The position numbers and the translations under genes are program-made. Of a DNA stretch of 64,000 nt, positions 34,285 to 43,799 are shown in pieces (positions within the stretch are counted from its first letter, which is position 1; every line of letters starts with the position of its first letter). A model generated the notes under the pieces. That model worked only from the letters and a program-made list of their open reading frames with translations. It searched no databases and was not told the DNA's origin. Source of the DNA: Bacillus suaedaesalsae. Lineage in GTDB: Bacteria; Bacillota; Bacilli; Bacillales; SA4. The stretch spans positions 186,001 to 250,000 of the forward strand of contig NZ_JAFELM010000031.1 in the NCBI RefSeq assembly GCF_016890225.1, read 5' to 3'.

Positions 34285-34354
34285 TGAATACTGGTTTCAT
34301 AATTCTTGATAGACCTCTTATTCAAACTGTGGAAGCAAAAATCATTCTTTTAAT

Positions 34355-34444
34355 TTTACGAGCTTATTTTCACTTTGTCGTCCAAAATAGATGATTTACG
34401 AGCGAATCTGTTATATTTGCGATCCGATATAGAAATTTATGAGC
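34355..34444. repeat. Three spaced copies of TTTACGAGC-type motif
   Basis: TTTACGAGC at 34355-34363 and 34395-34403 and TTTATGAGC at 34436-34444 recur with spacings of 40 and 41 bases. The first copy continues as TTTACGAGCTTATT, a 14-mer also found at 13046-13059. Not coding. Probably a degraded member of a dispersed intergenic repeat family. Confidence 0.5.
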
Positions 34445-34531
34445 AAATTACTTTATATATATAATTTTTAATGAAAGAGGCTTGTCTCTGTTTCTAGAGA
34501 TTACAGATGATCATGGAGCTTCTGCTATTCA

Positions 34532-34570
34532 AATAAAAGAATAGACGCCTCAATTGATATGAAGCGTCTA
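34532..34570 (-). terminator. Terminator of ylyA
   Basis: TAGACGC (34542-34548) pairs with GCGTCTA (34564-34570); the minus-strand tail is TTCTTTTATTT. Confidence 0.75.
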
Positions 34571-34580
34571 CCTATAATAA

Positions 34581-34910
34581 TCATATCCTTACTAAATCTT
34601 GGAAGCTAAAGTCAAAAATACTGCGTGCTGTGGGGAGTGTTTTTAGTTTGTTTAGAGGAATTCTCTCACCTGTATCCTCACATATACCATATAATCCATA
34701 TTCAAGTTTTAATAGTGCTCTATCAACATCTTGAAGGTCATCATGAATATGTTTTTGGATAAGATGCTTTTTTTCATATAATGAATTTGTAAATAGGGGC
34801 TCGTTAAAAAAATGTTCCGTTGTATTTGTTTCGTCCTTCATTAATCGACTTTCGAGTTCTTGTTTCATCATGAGAAGTTCAGAGTGAATTTCAGTAAATT
34901 CAATGTTCAT
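34581..34910 (-). CDS. ylyA: YlyA-like TraR/DksA family protein with degenerate zinc finger
   Basis: 109 residues. The coiled-coil N-terminus (~1-60) and the C-terminal LEYGLYGICEDTGERIPLNK plus LKTLPTAR match the DksA/TraR group. Only one Cys of the usual four-Cys zinc finger remains. In B. subtilis ylyA lies between ileS and lspA, as here, and has been linked to SigG-dependent gene expression in the forespore. GAGGAGG precedes the ATG. The gene is flanked by terminators on both sides, so it is probably monocistronic. Function by position and similarity only. Confidence 0.8.
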   Translation of the reverse strand: MNIEFTEIHSELLMMKQELESRLMKDETNTTEHFFNEPLFTNSLYEKKHLIQKHIHDDLQDVDRALLKLEYGLYGICEDTGERIPLNKLKTLPTARSIFDFSFQDLVRI

Positions 34911-35138
34911 TCAGCAAGCCTCCTCTTCGATGTATCTTACGTACTAGTGTGTCCGAGTCGCTAAAAAAAACAATCTACAACTTTTTCCTTTGTACATACA
35001 TTTCGTTCTCTAATCCTTGGTTTTTGACGGTAGACCTCTTTAAACATGATCTATTGTAAGTGACAATTAAGCCCTTTATTTGAATCCAAACTACCTATTC
35101 CCAAATCTCTAATGAAGTTAAACATATTGGCCCTGTCA

Positions 35139-35174
35139 AAAAAAAAGAAGAGGCAATGGAGCACTCTTTGCCTC
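35139..35174 (-). terminator. Terminator of ileS
   Basis: GAGGCAA (35150-35156) pairs with TTGCCTC (35168-35174); the minus-strand tail is TTCTTTTTTTTT. Confidence 0.85.
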
Positions 35175-35190
35175 CACAGCCTCTCTATTC

Positions 35191-37959
35191 TTATGCAGTA
35201 TAGCTAGTGTTTATAACAGTTGCACAACGAGTACATAATGTTGGATGCTCTTCGTTCTGTCCTACTGTTGGTGTGACAATCCAACATCTATCACACGTTT
35301 CACCTTCCGCTGCCGATACAACAATCGCAACCTCTTCAAATACTTGTGCATCTTCAGGAGCTTGATCAAGAGAACCGCTCTTTTCCACATGAGAAACGAT
35401 AAAGAGTTGTTTTAAATCTTCTTTGATTGAGTCAAGTAATTCATTTGAACGATCATTTGTGTAAAGCTTTACACTTGCTGTTAATGATTTACCGATGATT
35501 TTTTCATTTCTTGCTACTTCTAAGGCTTTTAATACTGAATCACGAAGCTCCATGAACTGATCCCATTTCTTTTCTAACTCATCGCTATTTGCGATTTCCA
35601 TTGAGTTTGGCATATCGACTAGTTGAACGCTTTCTTCCTTCATGTTAGGAATGTATGCCCACACTTCATCTGCTGTATGAGAAAGAATTGGAGAAACAAG
35701 CTTTGTTAATGAGAGTAATGATTCATACAGCACTGTTTGAATACATCTACGATCATGTTGATCTTCTGCCTCAATATATAAAATATCTTTCGCAAAGTCT
35801 AAATAGAATGAACTTAGTTCAATCGTACAGAAGTTATGAACCGCATGATATACTGCGGCAAAATCATACGTTTCATAAGACTTTTTAACTTTATCAATTA
35901 ACTTGTTAAGCTTCACAAGCATATATTGATCCACTTCTCGTAAATTATCAAATGAAACAGCATTTGTCTCATGGTTGTAATCAGCTAAGTTTCCAAGTAG
36001 GAAACGGAATGTGTTACGGATTTTACGGTATACCTCTGCTACTTGCTTTAGGATAGCATCTGATACACGAACATCTGACTGATAATCAACAGATGCAACC
36101 CATAGACGCAGGATATCGGCACCTAGTTGGTTCATTACCTTGTTAGGTACAATTACGTTACCAAGTGATTTACTCATTTTACGACCTTCACCGTCTAGAA
36201 CAAATCCGTGACTTAATACTCCTTTATATGGAGCTTTACCTGTTACTGCAACGCTTGTGGACAGGGAAGAGTTAAACCAACCACGATATTGGTCAGAACC
36301 TTCTAGATATAAATCAGCTGGTCTTTGTAAGTCTTCTCTTTCTTCAAGAACTGATTGATGAGAGGATCCTGAATCAAACCAAACATCCATAATATCTGTT
36401 TCTTTAGTAAAATTACCATTAGGGCTTGATGAATGTGTAAAGCCTTCTGGTAATAAGTCTTTGGCTTCTCTTTCAAACCAAACATTTGAACCATGTTCTC
36501 TAAAGAGTTTCGAAACGTGCTCAATTGTCTCATCTGTGATGATTGGTTCACCTGTTTCACCGTAGAAAACGGGAATCGGAACACCCCATGCACGTTGACG
36601 AGAAATACACCAATCTCCACGATCGCGAACCATATTAAAGAGTCTTGTTTCTCCCCAAGCTGGAACCCACTTTGTTTCCTGAACTGCTTCTAATAATTCT
36701 TCTCTTATATTTGCAATAGACGCAAACCATTGAGCTGTAGCTCGGAAAATTGTTGGCTTCTTCGTTCTCCAGTCATGTGGATAAGAGTGAGTGATAAATG
36801 ATAGCTTTAACAATGCTCCAACTTCTTGAAGTTTTTCTGTAATTGGCTTATTTGCTTCATCATAGAATAACCCTTCAAAACCAGGTGCTTCGCTCGTCAT
36901 ATATCCTTTCTCATCAACAGGACATAATACGTCTAATCCATATTTTTGACCAACAATAAAATCGTCTTCACCATGACCAGGCGCTGTGTGTACACATCCT
37001 GTACCTGATTCAGTTGTAACATGTTCACCAACCATAACAAGTGAATCACGATCATAAAGTGGGTGTTTTGCAACTACTTGTTCTAATTCAATACCTTTTA
37101 CTGTTTTTACAACTTGAACGTCGTTCCATTCAAGCACTTTTGTTACTTCTTCTAATAATGCTGAAGCGACAACATATTTCACACCATCTACAGCTACGAC
37201 ACTGTATTCTAATTCTGGATGTAAAGAAATCCCTAGGTTTGCTGGAATTGTCCATGGAGTCGTTGTCCAGATGATGATTTTTTCCTCTCCATCAAGAACT
37301 CCTTTCCCATCCTTCACATCAAATGCAACATAAATGGATGCAGAACGCTTATCTTGATATTCAATTTCAGCTTCAGCAAGAGCTGATTCACTTGAAGGTG
37401 ACCAGTAAACGGGCTTAAGTCCTTTGTAGATATAACCCTTTTTGGCCATTTCACCGAATACTTTAATTTGCTGTGCTTCATATTCAGGTTTCAGTGTGAT
37501 GTAAGGATTAAACCAATCGCCACGAACTCCTAAACGCATAAATTGTTCACGTTGATTATCAATTTGATCATATGCATATTCTTCACAAAGCTTACGAAAT
37601 TCTGCTACTGATAATTCTTTTCGGTTTACTTTCTTATTTTTCGTTAGTGCAGTTTCAATCGGAAGTCCATGTGTGTCCCAACCTGGTACGTAAGGAGCAC
37701 AATATCCTGTCATTGATTTGTATCTTACAATAAAATCTTTTAGGATTTTATTTAGTGCATGCCCAATGTGGATATCACCATTTGCATAGGGTGGTCCATC
37801 GTGTAAAACATATAATGGTTTATCTTTTGTGTGTTCTTGAACTTTTGCATAAATATCCATTTCAGCCCATCTTGACTGAATTTCCGGTTCACGAGCGGGA
37901 AGATTTCCACGCATCGGAAATTCTGTTTTTGGCATAAGTAACGTATCTTTGTAATCCAT
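35191..37959 (-). CDS. ileS: Isoleucyl-tRNA synthetase
   Basis: A class I synthetase charging tRNA-Ile, 922 residues. The HIGH motif appears in [17 protein letters not shown] (~57) and KMSKS in [12 protein letters not shown] (~595); the CP1 editing domain lies between, with [12 protein letters not shown]. The C-terminal zinc site CDRCWIVTP...CTRC is intact. GGAGG precedes the ATG. Its expression is controlled by the Ile T-box leader upstream. This is the bacterial (mupirocin-sensitive type) sequence class by overall resemblance to B. subtilis, an inference. Confidence 0.98.
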   Translation of the reverse strand: MDYKDTLLMPKTEFPMRGNLPAREPEIQSRWAEMDIYAKVQEHTKDKPLYVLHDGPPYANGDIHIGHALNKILKDFIVRYKSMTGYCAPYVPGWDTHGLPIETALTKNKKVNRKELSVAEFRKLCEEYAYDQIDNQREQFMRLGVRGDWFNPYITLKPEYEAQQIKVFGEMAKKGYIYKGLKPVYWSPSSESALAEAEIEYQDKRSASIYVAFDVKDGKGVLDGEEKIIIWTTTPWTIPANLGISLHPELEYSVVAVDGVKYVVASALLEEVTKVLEWNDVQVVKTVKGIELEQVVAKHPLYDRDSLVMVGEHVTTESGTGCVHTAPGHGEDDFIVGQKYGLDVLCPVDEKGYMTSEAPGFEGLFYDEANKPITEKLQEVGALLKLSFITHSYPHDWRTKKPTIFRATAQWFASIANIREELLEAVQETKWVPAWGETRLFNMVRDRGDWCISRQRAWGVPIPVFYGETGEPIITDETIEHVSKLFREHGSNVWFEREAKDLLPEGFTHSSSPNGNFTKETDIMDVWFDSGSSHQSVLEEREDLQRPADLYLEGSDQYRGWFNSSLSTSVAVTGKAPYKGVLSHGFVLDGEGRKMSKSLGNVIVPNKVMNQLGADILRLWVASVDYQSDVRVSDAILKQVAEVYRKIRNTFRFLLGNLADYNHETNAVSFDNLREVDQYMLVKLNKLIDKVKKSYETYDFAAVYHAVHNFCTIELSSFYLDFAKDILYIEAEDQHDRRCIQTVLYESLLSLTKLVSPILSHTADEVWAYIPNMKEESVQLVDMPNSMEIANSDELEKKWDQFMELRDSVLKALEVARNEKIIGKSLTASVKLYTNDRSNELLDSIKEDLKQLFIVSHVEKSGSLDQAPEDAQVFEEVAIVVSAAEGETCDRCWIVTPTVGQNEEHPTLCTRCATVINTSYTA

Positions 37960-38054
37960 TTCAATTCCTCCAATTTTCTATCATTCTCATCATTTCCTAA
38001 AGGTACTTGTTGTAATCTTTACCTCGGAGATGAACAATCGTAAAAAGAAATAAA

Positions 38055-38310
38055 AAAAGCCCTTCTCTCCCAAAAGGGACGAGAAGGACTCGCGGTACCA
38101 CCCTTATAGACCTATTTATTTAAAGCATAAGTCCACTCAGCATTCGTAACGGGAATGAATCGCCATGTCCTACTGCAATGTTCAGCATGGAACTCAAGGG
38201 TGATTTTCGTTCTCTTAGTCTGTATCGAGCTCACACCATCCTCGATTCGCTTACACAGTGGGTTTAAAAGAAGTACTGTCCCTATCAACGTCTATACATT
38301 TCTTCACTTA
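38055..38310 (-). promoter_or_regulatory. Isoleucine T-box riboswitch of ileS
   Basis: The minus strand carries the T-box AGGGTGGTACCGCG (complement of 38091-38104), followed by a terminator stem CCTTCTC/GAGAAGG (38061-38067 with 38081-38087) and a T7 run. Stem I includes a GACGTTGATAGGGACAGTA start and a specifier loop GAAAATCACC in which AUC (38202-38204) matches isoleucine. Uncharged tRNA-Ile should cause readthrough into ileS. It fills most of the 405-base gap between ileS and divIVA. Confidence 0.95.
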
Positions 38311-38364
38311 TTCACAATTGTTGTTAATGAATTATATGAAAAAAAAGGTATTTCGTCAAGAGAA

Positions 38365-38871
38365 TTAATCAATATCCGCATCCAATTGTGGAACTTTAAC
38401 TTCCTTGTTCAATTCCATTAATTCATCCCAGTCATCCGTATCAAGCATTTCCAACTGAGCTTGAATTAGCATTCTGAAACGATTACGGAACACTTTAGAT
38501 TGCTTTTTTAACTCGTCAATTTCAATTGCAACTTTTCTAGCTTTTGTTAATGATTCGTTAATGATTCGATCAGAATTCTTTTCTGCCTCTTTTACGATAA
38601 GCTTTGCTTCTTTTGTTGCATTTCGTTTTACTTCTTCAGCTGTCTCTTGCGCGATTAAAATAGACTTATTTAATGTCTCTTCAATATTAGAGAAGTGACC
38701 AAGCTTTTCTTTTTGCTCGTTTAGCTTCTCTTCTAGCTCTTTTTTCTCACGAATAACCATCTCATAGTCTTTAATGACTTGGTCTAAAAACTCATTCACT
38801 TCGTCTTCATCATAGCCACGAAATCCTCTAGAAAACTCTTTGTTATGAATATCCAATGGTGTTAAAGGCAC
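38365..38871 (-). CDS. divIVA: Cell pole and septum-site protein DivIVA
   Basis: A coiled-coil protein that binds negatively curved membrane at septa and poles and positions Min and chromosome-anchoring proteins. The membrane-binding N-terminus reads MPLTPLDIHNKEFSRGFRGY with Phe and Arg tips, then DEDEVNEFLDQVIKDYE. Long heptad-rich coil from ~25 to ~150. GTG at 38871 follows GGAGG at about eight bases and aligns with the B. subtilis start; a GTG three codons earlier overlaps that site and is unlikely. 168 residues. Last gene of the ylm block. Confidence 0.95.
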   Translation of the reverse strand: MPLTPLDIHNKEFSRGFRGYDEDEVNEFLDQVIKDYEMVIREKKELEEKLNEQKEKLGHFSNIEETLNKSILIAQETAEEVKRNATKEAKLIVKEAEKNSDRIINESLTKARKVAIEIDELKKQSKVFRNRFRMLIQAQLEMLDTDDWDELMELNKEVKVPQLDADID

Positions 38872-38945
38872 GTATGCCACCTCCAGCTAATCTCTTTTAT
38901 ATGAAACTTAGAATTTCACCCTTTGGCACAAGGTGCTGCCAAGTT

Positions 38946-38974
38946 TTTATACAATTTCTATCTTAATTCGACAA
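38946..38974 (-). promoter_or_regulatory. Candidate SigmaA promoter of divIVA
   Basis: Minus strand TTGTCG (38969-38974), 17 bases, TATAAA (38946-38951), about 75 bases upstream of divIVA. Confidence 0.5.
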
Positions 38975-39015
38975 AAATATTCAATTTCCTTCTTATTATG
39001 AAATTTTTTATAAAA

Positions 39016-39789
39016 TTATTTGGATTTCGTAACTTTTATTCTCCACTTGTCTCTCTTTGTTTTACCTTCAATGGTCGTTAACTTACATCTACCATAACCT
39101 CTTACAGAAATCATATCTCCTTCTTGACATTCGAAGGCTGTTTCCTCAACCTTTTTCCAATTCACTTTTACTAGACCAGCGTTTATAAGGGGGGAGGCCT
39201 TCGATCTAGAAAGATTAAACGCTTCTGCAACGATTACATCTAATCTCATAGATGAAACTGTACACGATTCCTCTTTCCAACTTTCAGCTATATGAATGAT
39301 TGCGGAAAGATCCTTCTCAATGAGCTTAATCTTCGCTTTTCCAATCGATTGTAAGTTCATTAAAATATAGTCTGCTACTTCTTTTGCTACTATAATTTGT
39401 ATTTGTTGTTCTTCAGCTAAAATATCACCAAATTTAGATCGTTTTAAGCCAAGCGACATTAAAGAACCTAATACTTGAGGATGTTCAATATTCACAAACT
39501 TATGAGGATAATCAATTTCAAATAACTTTATCGAATAGTCATCTGTTTCTGGTGTATAATAGCTCGGATAAAGAAGTGCCCTTTTTCGTTCAACATAATC
39601 AGCACCACCAAAGAATTGAACGACCACATCTGTTGATGAACCGATAATACTAGTTACAATCTGCTGTTCCCTCGGATCTAAAAAATCCGTCAATTTCGGA
39701 CTATAGGAATGTAAGGCATATTCTTTCCATTCTAGAACATGATCAATAAAAGCATGCTCTTCCGGCCGAAAATGTTGATATATAGACAT
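39016..39789 (-). CDS. ylmH: YlmH, S4-domain RNA-binding protein
   Basis: 257 residues, exactly the B. subtilis length. An N-terminal alpha/beta region with VVQFFGGADYVERKRALLYP precedes a C-terminal S4 domain, SSMRLDVIVAEAFNLSRSKA (~180-200) then VKVNWKKVEET and GDMISVRGYGR. The S4 domain resembles those of pseudouridine synthases and RqcP; YlmH has been described as able to act in ribosome quality control together with RqcH, and rqcH is present in this window. Position upstream of divIVA is conserved. Confidence 0.93.
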   Translation of the reverse strand: MSIYQHFRPEEHAFIDHVLEWKEYALHSYSPKLTDFLDPREQQIVTSIIGSSTDVVVQFFGGADYVERKRALLYPSYYTPETDDYSIKLFEIDYPHKFVNIEHPQVLGSLMSLGLKRSKFGDILAEEQQIQIIVAKEVADYILMNLQSIGKAKIKLIEKDLSAIIHIAESWKEESCTVSSMRLDVIVAEAFNLSRSKASPLINAGLVKVNWKKVEETAFECQEGDMISVRGYGRCKLTTIEGKTKRDKWRIKVTKSK

Positions 39790-39884
39790 GTGTTTCTCTC
39801 CAATACTTAAACCTTAGCATTTTAATGTTTGTTCTAAGAAGAAAAATTAATTCTTCTTTAAATCAAGGCTCTTTTAAACAATAA

Positions 39885-40015
39885 TGTTGATTTCCATGGA
39901 AGGTACTCGCCGGATACCGCGGACGTTGTTATTCTACTCGTCGCTTGATCCTGCATGAGTCTCAACAGCCTCAGCTGCACCCGCAGGAGTCTCGCACCTT
40001 CCATTACAATCAACA
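39885..40015. repeat. Bacillus-type dispersed intergenic repeat, copy 2
   Basis: Flanked by TGTTGATT (39885-39892) and AATCAACA (40008-40015), with the imperfect inverted extension TCCATGGAAGGT / ACCTTCCA. On the minus strand it contains GAGACTCCTGCGGG, CATGCAGGATCAAGCGACGAG and GGTATCCGGCGA, matching copies at 11432-11566 and 52490-52657. It occupies the ylmG-ylmH gap. A 60-codon frame across it is not a gene. Confidence 0.75.
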
Positions 40016-40050
40016 TATAGCTAAAAATCATCTTTAACATAGCCTGAATC

Positions 40051-40080
40051 TAAAAAAGAGAATCGATAAGTAGATTCTCT
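40051..40080 (-). terminator. Terminator of the ylmC-ylmG unit
   Basis: AGAGAATC (40057-40064) pairs with GATTCTCT (40073-40080); the minus-strand tail is T6. It separates ylmG from ylmH and the repeat. Confidence 0.8.
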
Positions 40081-40082
40081 TC

Positions 40083-40352
40083 TTAAATTAATCCTAGCAT
40101 CCTAAAAAGTGCAATTAGACCTTCACTTGCAAAGTTCAATAAGAAAATGGCTACGATTGGTGAAATATCGATCATACCTAAAGGTGGAATAAACTTTCTA
40201 AACGGCTCTAAATATGGTTCACAAATCTTTGATAAAAATCTACCGAATCCAGTTTCTCTAGCATTAGGAAACCAAGATAATAAAATATAAACAATCAATG
40301 CATAAGAGTAAAACTTTAAAAGGTTTAGTAATAATAATAACAACGTATCCAC
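40083..40352 (-). CDS. ylmG: YlmG, YggT family membrane protein
   Basis: 89 residues with two membrane helices (~3-25 and ~62-82) connected by a conserved cytoplasmic or lumenal loop, [30 protein letters not shown], given here in part as [17 protein letters not shown]. YggT-family proteins are linked to osmotic shock survival and membrane organisation; in Firmicutes the gene follows sepF. GTG at 40352 has GAGGTGG eight bases upstream. 20 bases after sepF. Confidence 0.92.
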   Translation of the reverse strand: MDTLLLLLLNLLKFYSYALIVYILLSWFPNARETGFGRFLSKICEPYLEPFRKFIPPLGMIDISPIVAIFLLNFASEGLIALFRMLGLI

Positions 40353-40372
40353 TTGCTAAACCACCTCAATTC

Positions 40373-40816
40373 TTAATATTCTAATTCTGTATCGCCTTCA
40401 TAATTCGAAATGTTACCTGAGACATCTACATTATCAGGAGTACAAAGGAAAATATTCATTCCGATTTTTTGCATATCCCCGCCTACTGCATAAACGGTTC
40501 CACTTAAAAAGTCCACAATACGAACTGCTTGATCATGTGAAATTCTTTGCAAATTAATGACGACAGAGCGCTTGTTTCTCAGATGATCTGCAATCTCTTG
40601 AGCTTCTGAATACGATCTCGGTTCAAATAAACTCATCTTAGATATGGACTTAGGGACACTTTGCAAGTTTACAACATTTTGTTTGTTACTTACTTGGTGC
40701 TTTTTCGAACGTGATGCAGGAACAATTTCTTCTTCCTCATACATATCATCCTGCTCATTGTAATCATATTCCTCTTCTAAAGCAAAAAAATTCTTTAATT
40801 TTGATTTCATTGTCAT
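40373..40816 (-). CDS. sepF: Cell division protein SepF
   Basis: SepF forms rings that bundle and tether FtsZ to the membrane. The N-terminal amphipathic membrane anchor MTMKSKLKNFFALEEEY is followed by an acidic linker (~18-40). The C-terminal DUF552 core (~65-147) shows EPRSYSEAQEIADHLRNKRS, VVINLQRISHDQAVRIVDFL and SGTVYAVGGDMQKIG. AGGAGG precedes the ATG at 40816. Confidence 0.96.
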   Translation of the reverse strand: MTMKSKLKNFFALEEEYDYNEQDDMYEEEEIVPASRSKKHQVSNKQNVVNLQSVPKSISKMSLFEPRSYSEAQEIADHLRNKRSVVINLQRISHDQAVRIVDFLSGTVYAVGGDMQKIGMNIFLCTPDNVDVSGNISNYEGDTELEY

Positions 40817-40828
40817 TTTAAAATCCTC

Positions 40829-41506
40829 CTAGAATTCCTTTCCAACTAATGATGTTCCAATACGTATGTATGTTGCACCCTCTTCAATGGCAATTTCATA
40901 GTCATTTGACATCCCCATCGAGAGTTCGGTACAAGGTGCATATTCTAAGTTTAGAGCTTGTACTTCTACCTTCAATTCCCTTAAGGATGAGAAACAGTTT
41001 CTTATCAGTATTTCATCATCAGTAAAAGGAGCCATTGTCATTAAGCCAACTACTTTTACTTTATCAAACTGACCTACTTCTTTTATGAATGGTACTACCT
41101 CTTGCAAAGATAAACCATGTTTAGAGTCTTCTCCTGAAGTATTCACTTGAACAAAACAGTTAACTGGTTTTTTAGCTCTTTTTTGAATTTCATTTGCAAG
41201 AGAGATGCGGTCTAAGGAATGTATATAACTTACTTCATTCACAATATTTTTAACTTTTCTCGTTTGAAGTGAACCGATGAAATGCCATGTAGCTTTTTCT
41301 CCTAATTCACTTTTTTTCTGCAATAACCCTTCTTCTCTATTTTCACCAAGGTGAGTAACTCCAGCTTTCAAGCTTTCTTTTGCAGTGTTTGTACTTACAT
41401 ACTTTGTTACAGCAATTATAGAGATTTCATTAGGATTACGGTTAACTTTTTCACATGTATGTGTAATTTTCTCTTGAATGCGCTGTAAGTTTTCTTTAAC
41501 AGACAA
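40829..41506 (-). CDS. ylmE: YggS/YlmE family PLP homeostasis protein
   Basis: A pyridoxal-phosphate-binding TIM-barrel protein (PLPBP/YggS) that buffers PLP and affects amino acid pools. The PLP Lys lies in IIAVTKYVS (~residue 37). [56 protein letters not shown] and VRIGTSLVG are family signatures (the last reads IRIGTSLVG here). TTG at 41506 is the likely start. It lies between ylmD and sepF. Confidence 0.94.
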   Translation of the reverse strand: MSVKENLQRIQEKITHTCEKVNRNPNEISIIAVTKYVSTNTAKESLKAGVTHLGENREEGLLQKKSELGEKATWHFIGSLQTRKVKNIVNEVSYIHSLDRISLANEIQKRAKKPVNCFVQVNTSGEDSKHGLSLQEVVPFIKEVGQFDKVKVVGLMTMAPFTDDEILIRNCFSSLRELKVEVQALNLEYAPCTELSMGMSNDYEIAIEEGATYIRIGTSLVGKEF

Positions 41507-41512
41507 AGAATT

Positions 41513-42334
41513 TCAATCCTCCCTGTAACCTATAAAACTCATCATTCTTCCAGTGATCCCCTTGTCTCTTCGATGTGAGAAAAACTTATCTTCCTCGCAG
41601 GAAGTACAATAAGATGAGAAGCTAATGTTTTCAGACTTAACACCAGCTCTTATCAGTATCAGTTTATTCAATATTGCTAGATTTAAACGATATTGTCCAG
41701 TTGAAACTTCACTATATACGGAAGAATCTTCAGTACTTAGTACATTTTTCACTTCATTTATCACAAAATCGTCAACTATATAACAACAATCTCGGATTGA
41801 CGGACCAATAGTAACTAAGATTTCGTCAAGTCTAACACGTTCATTTTCTACTATATTTTGAATCATATTAGAGGCTATTTGTTTGACTGTTCCTTTCCAC
41901 CCTGCATGAGCTAGTCCAACAATCTTTGATCTAGGAACATAGAAGTAAAGTGGAACGCAGTCTGCATAACAAGAGGTTAGCAATAGATTCGGTTCATCTG
42001 TATAAATACCATCAGTACTCGGAATAGCGCTCTCATAGTCTAGTACACCCTTACCGCCATCTAGGCTTGTAACCTTTATTACCTTAGCGTCATGTACTTG
42101 ATCGGAACAAATAAATTGTGTTGTTTGAAATCCTGTTAAATTACCTAATTTTTTTCTGTTTTCAATTACGTGTTCTTTATTGTCGTTTACGTGTAAGCCT
42201 AAATTAAATGATTGGTAAGGTGCGGTACTCACTCCACCATTCTTAGTTGTAAATCCTGCTACCAGGTATGAGTCTAAGTTTTGCCACTCGGAGATTAACA
42301 TAATTTCGGATTGATTCAATGTGAAAGGCTCCAT
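41513..42334 (-). CDS. ylmD: Purine nucleoside phosphorylase / polyphenol oxidase family protein (YlmD, PgeF-like)
   Basis: Copper/zinc-type family (DUF152, YfiH) reported to act on purine nucleosides and, in E. coli, to edit peptidoglycan stem peptides. Metal ligands are visible: QVHDAKV, SCYADCVPLYFY and LAHAGWKGT. IGPSIRDCCYIV and SHRRDKGITGRMMSFI close the fold. ATG at 42334 (MEPFTLNQSEIM) gives 273 residues; a longer in-frame start exists. Directly precedes ylmE with a six-base gap. Confidence 0.92.
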   Translation of the reverse strand: MEPFTLNQSEIMLISEWQNLDSYLVAGFTTKNGGVSTAPYQSFNLGLHVNDNKEHVIENRKKLGNLTGFQTTQFICSDQVHDAKVIKVTSLDGGKGVLDYESAIPSTDGIYTDEPNLLLTSCYADCVPLYFYVPRSKIVGLAHAGWKGTVKQIASNMIQNIVENERVRLDEILVTIGPSIRDCCYIVDDFVINEVKNVLSTEDSSVYSEVSTGQYRLNLAILNKLILIRAGVKSENISFSSYCTSCEEDKFFSHRRDKGITGRMMSFIGYRED

Positions 42335-42467
42335 TGTTAGCTCCTTATGCGTAGTTTTTTCTACAATATCGTACATTTTTCATATAAAGGGAAAATATCC
42401 CTCGACACTATTCTATCATAAATGACGAATAAGAGGTGAACTCATTTTCCCTAATGATTACTTTAAA

Positions 42468-42734
42468 TTAATTGGTGATTTCCTTGAAGTCATCTTGAGA
42501 TTGATAAAATCTAACAAGAATAACATCAGTACCTATTTTTACAATATTTCTCCATGGAATTACGACTTCTTCATCTCTACCAATAAATCCAAACATTTTT
42601 GCCGAAGTCGCAATGATGATAGAATCAATCTTTCCTGTTGTTGTATTAATTTCTAGATCATTGATATTTCCCAGTTTCTTCCCATCCGCTACATTTACGA
42701 CATCCTTTAGCTGAAAATCAGATATTTTCAACAT
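42468..42734 (-). CDS. ylmC: YlmC/YmxH family PRC-barrel sporulation-associated protein
   Basis: 88 residues, a single PRC-barrel: MLKISDFQLKDVVNVADGKK, LGNINDLEINTTTGKIDSII, then DEEVVIPWRNIVKIGTDVIL. Family members are common in spore formers; B. subtilis has ylmC at this location and ymxH elsewhere. ATG at 42734 has AGAGAGG upstream. It follows sigG after its terminator. Molecular role unknown. ylmA, present before it in B. subtilis, is absent here. Confidence 0.88.
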   Translation of the reverse strand: MLKISDFQLKDVVNVADGKKLGNINDLEINTTTGKIDSIIIATSAKMFGFIGRDEEVVIPWRNIVKIGTDVILVRFYQSQDDFKEITN

Positions 42735-42830
42735 ACCGTCACAACCTCTCTTAAATCCGTTTATATTTCCGATTTCATCCTCCATTCATTATATGTTGCA
42801 AGTTTCATTAATCATTCGAAAAATAGACAA

Positions 42831-42861
42831 AAATAAAAAGAACTGCCTTTAAGACAGTTCT
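42831..42861 (-). terminator. Terminator of sigG, overlapping its stop codon
   Basis: AGAACTG (42839-42845) pairs with CAGTTCT (42855-42861); the minus-strand tail is TTTTTATTTTTG. The upstream arm overlaps the TAG stop of sigG. Confidence 0.8.
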
Positions 42862-43639
42862 ATGATTGAATGTTTTTATTCATTTGTCTAATCGCAGCTT
42901 TTTCTAGTCTCGATACTTGAGCTTGAGAGATTCCAATTTCTTCAGCAACTTCCATTTGTGTTTTACCTTGGAAGAAACGTTTCCGTAAAATTAGCTTTTC
43001 ACGGTCATTTAGACGTCTCATACCTTCTTTTAATGCGAGCTCTTCAATCCATTGGATATCCTTATTCTTGTCATCACTTAGCTGATCCATGACATAAATA
43101 GGATCACCGCCGTCATTATAAATCGGTTCAAATAGAGAAACTGGATCTTGAATCGCATCAAGAGCAAATACGATTTCTTCATGAGGAACACCTAACTCCT
43201 TGGCAATTTCAACAGCTGTAGGCTCCTTTGAAGTTTCGCTCATTAATCGCTCTCTAACTTGAAGAGCTTTATAAGCAATATCTCGCAATGATCGTGATAC
43301 TCTAATTGGGTTATTGTCACGTAAATAACGTCTAATCTCCCCAATTATCATAGGTACAGCATATGTTGAGAACTTAACATTTTGGCCTAAATCAAAGTTA
43401 TCAATTGATTTCATGAGCCCAATGCATCCAACTTGGAACAAATCATCAACATATTCTCCTCTATTATTGAATCGTTGAATGACGCTGAGAACAAGACGCA
43501 GGTTCCCATTCACTAATTCTTCCCTTGCTGAAAGATCTCCATTTTGCATTTTCTTGAAAAGCTCTCTCATTACATCGTTTTTGAGTACTGGAAGTTTTGA
43601 AGTGTCTACACCACAAATTTCTACTTTATTTCGAGTCAA
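42860..43639 (-). CDS. sigG: Forespore-specific RNA polymerase sigma factor SigG
   Basis: SigG directs late forespore gene expression. RNKVEICGVDTSKLPVL at the N-terminus is a SigG hallmark. Region 2 shows NGNLRLVLSVIQRFNNRGEY, DDLFQVGCIGLMKSIDNFD and FSTYAVPMIIGEIRRYLRD; region 4.2 reads TQMEVAEEIGISQAQVSRLE. TTG at 43639 has AGGAGGG six bases upstream, giving 259 residues, one fewer than B. subtilis; a longer in-frame extension is not supported. A SigF/SigG-type promoter lies directly upstream. Confidence 0.97.
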   Translation of the reverse strand: MTRNKVEICGVDTSKLPVLKNDVMRELFKKMQNGDLSAREELVNGNLRLVLSVIQRFNNRGEYVDDLFQVGCIGLMKSIDNFDLGQNVKFSTYAVPMIIGEIRRYLRDNNPIRVSRSLRDIAYKALQVRERLMSETSKEPTAVEIAKELGVPHEEIVFALDAIQDPVSLFEPIYNDGGDPIYVMDQLSDDKNKDIQWIEELALKEGMRRLNDREKLILRKRFFQGKTQMEVAEEIGISQAQVSRLEKAAIRQMNKNIQS

Positions 43640-43675
43640 TTCTTTCCCTCCTAACAGGAGTTGCTGTACAAAGTA

Positions 43676-43704
43676 AAGTATCTCCTTTGAAGGGAAATTT
43701 ATGC
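43676..43704 (-). promoter_or_regulatory. Candidate SigF/SigG promoter of sigG
   Basis: Minus strand GCATA (43700-43704), 14 bases, then GGAGATACTT (43676-43685), which fits the forespore -10 pattern GGnnAnAnT. It lies 37 bases before the sigG start. This matches known SigF control and autoregulation of sigG. Confidence 0.65.
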
Positions 43705-43799
43705 ACATCGTTTCATGAACGATTTACCCAAATTGGTAAAAATAGTCTGATCAATGCTTGATATTCCTACTATTTGTCCTCTAAAAAAAAAAATATGTA

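Noticed and set aside
33732-34325. Longer LspA with a 35-residue N-terminal extension
   Set aside because: No ribosome binding site at the upstream start; TTG at 34220 has GGGGGAG and matches the family start.
39858-40040. 60-codon frame on the minus strand
   Set aside because: It runs through the ylmG-ylmH repeat element; composition and position argue against a gene.
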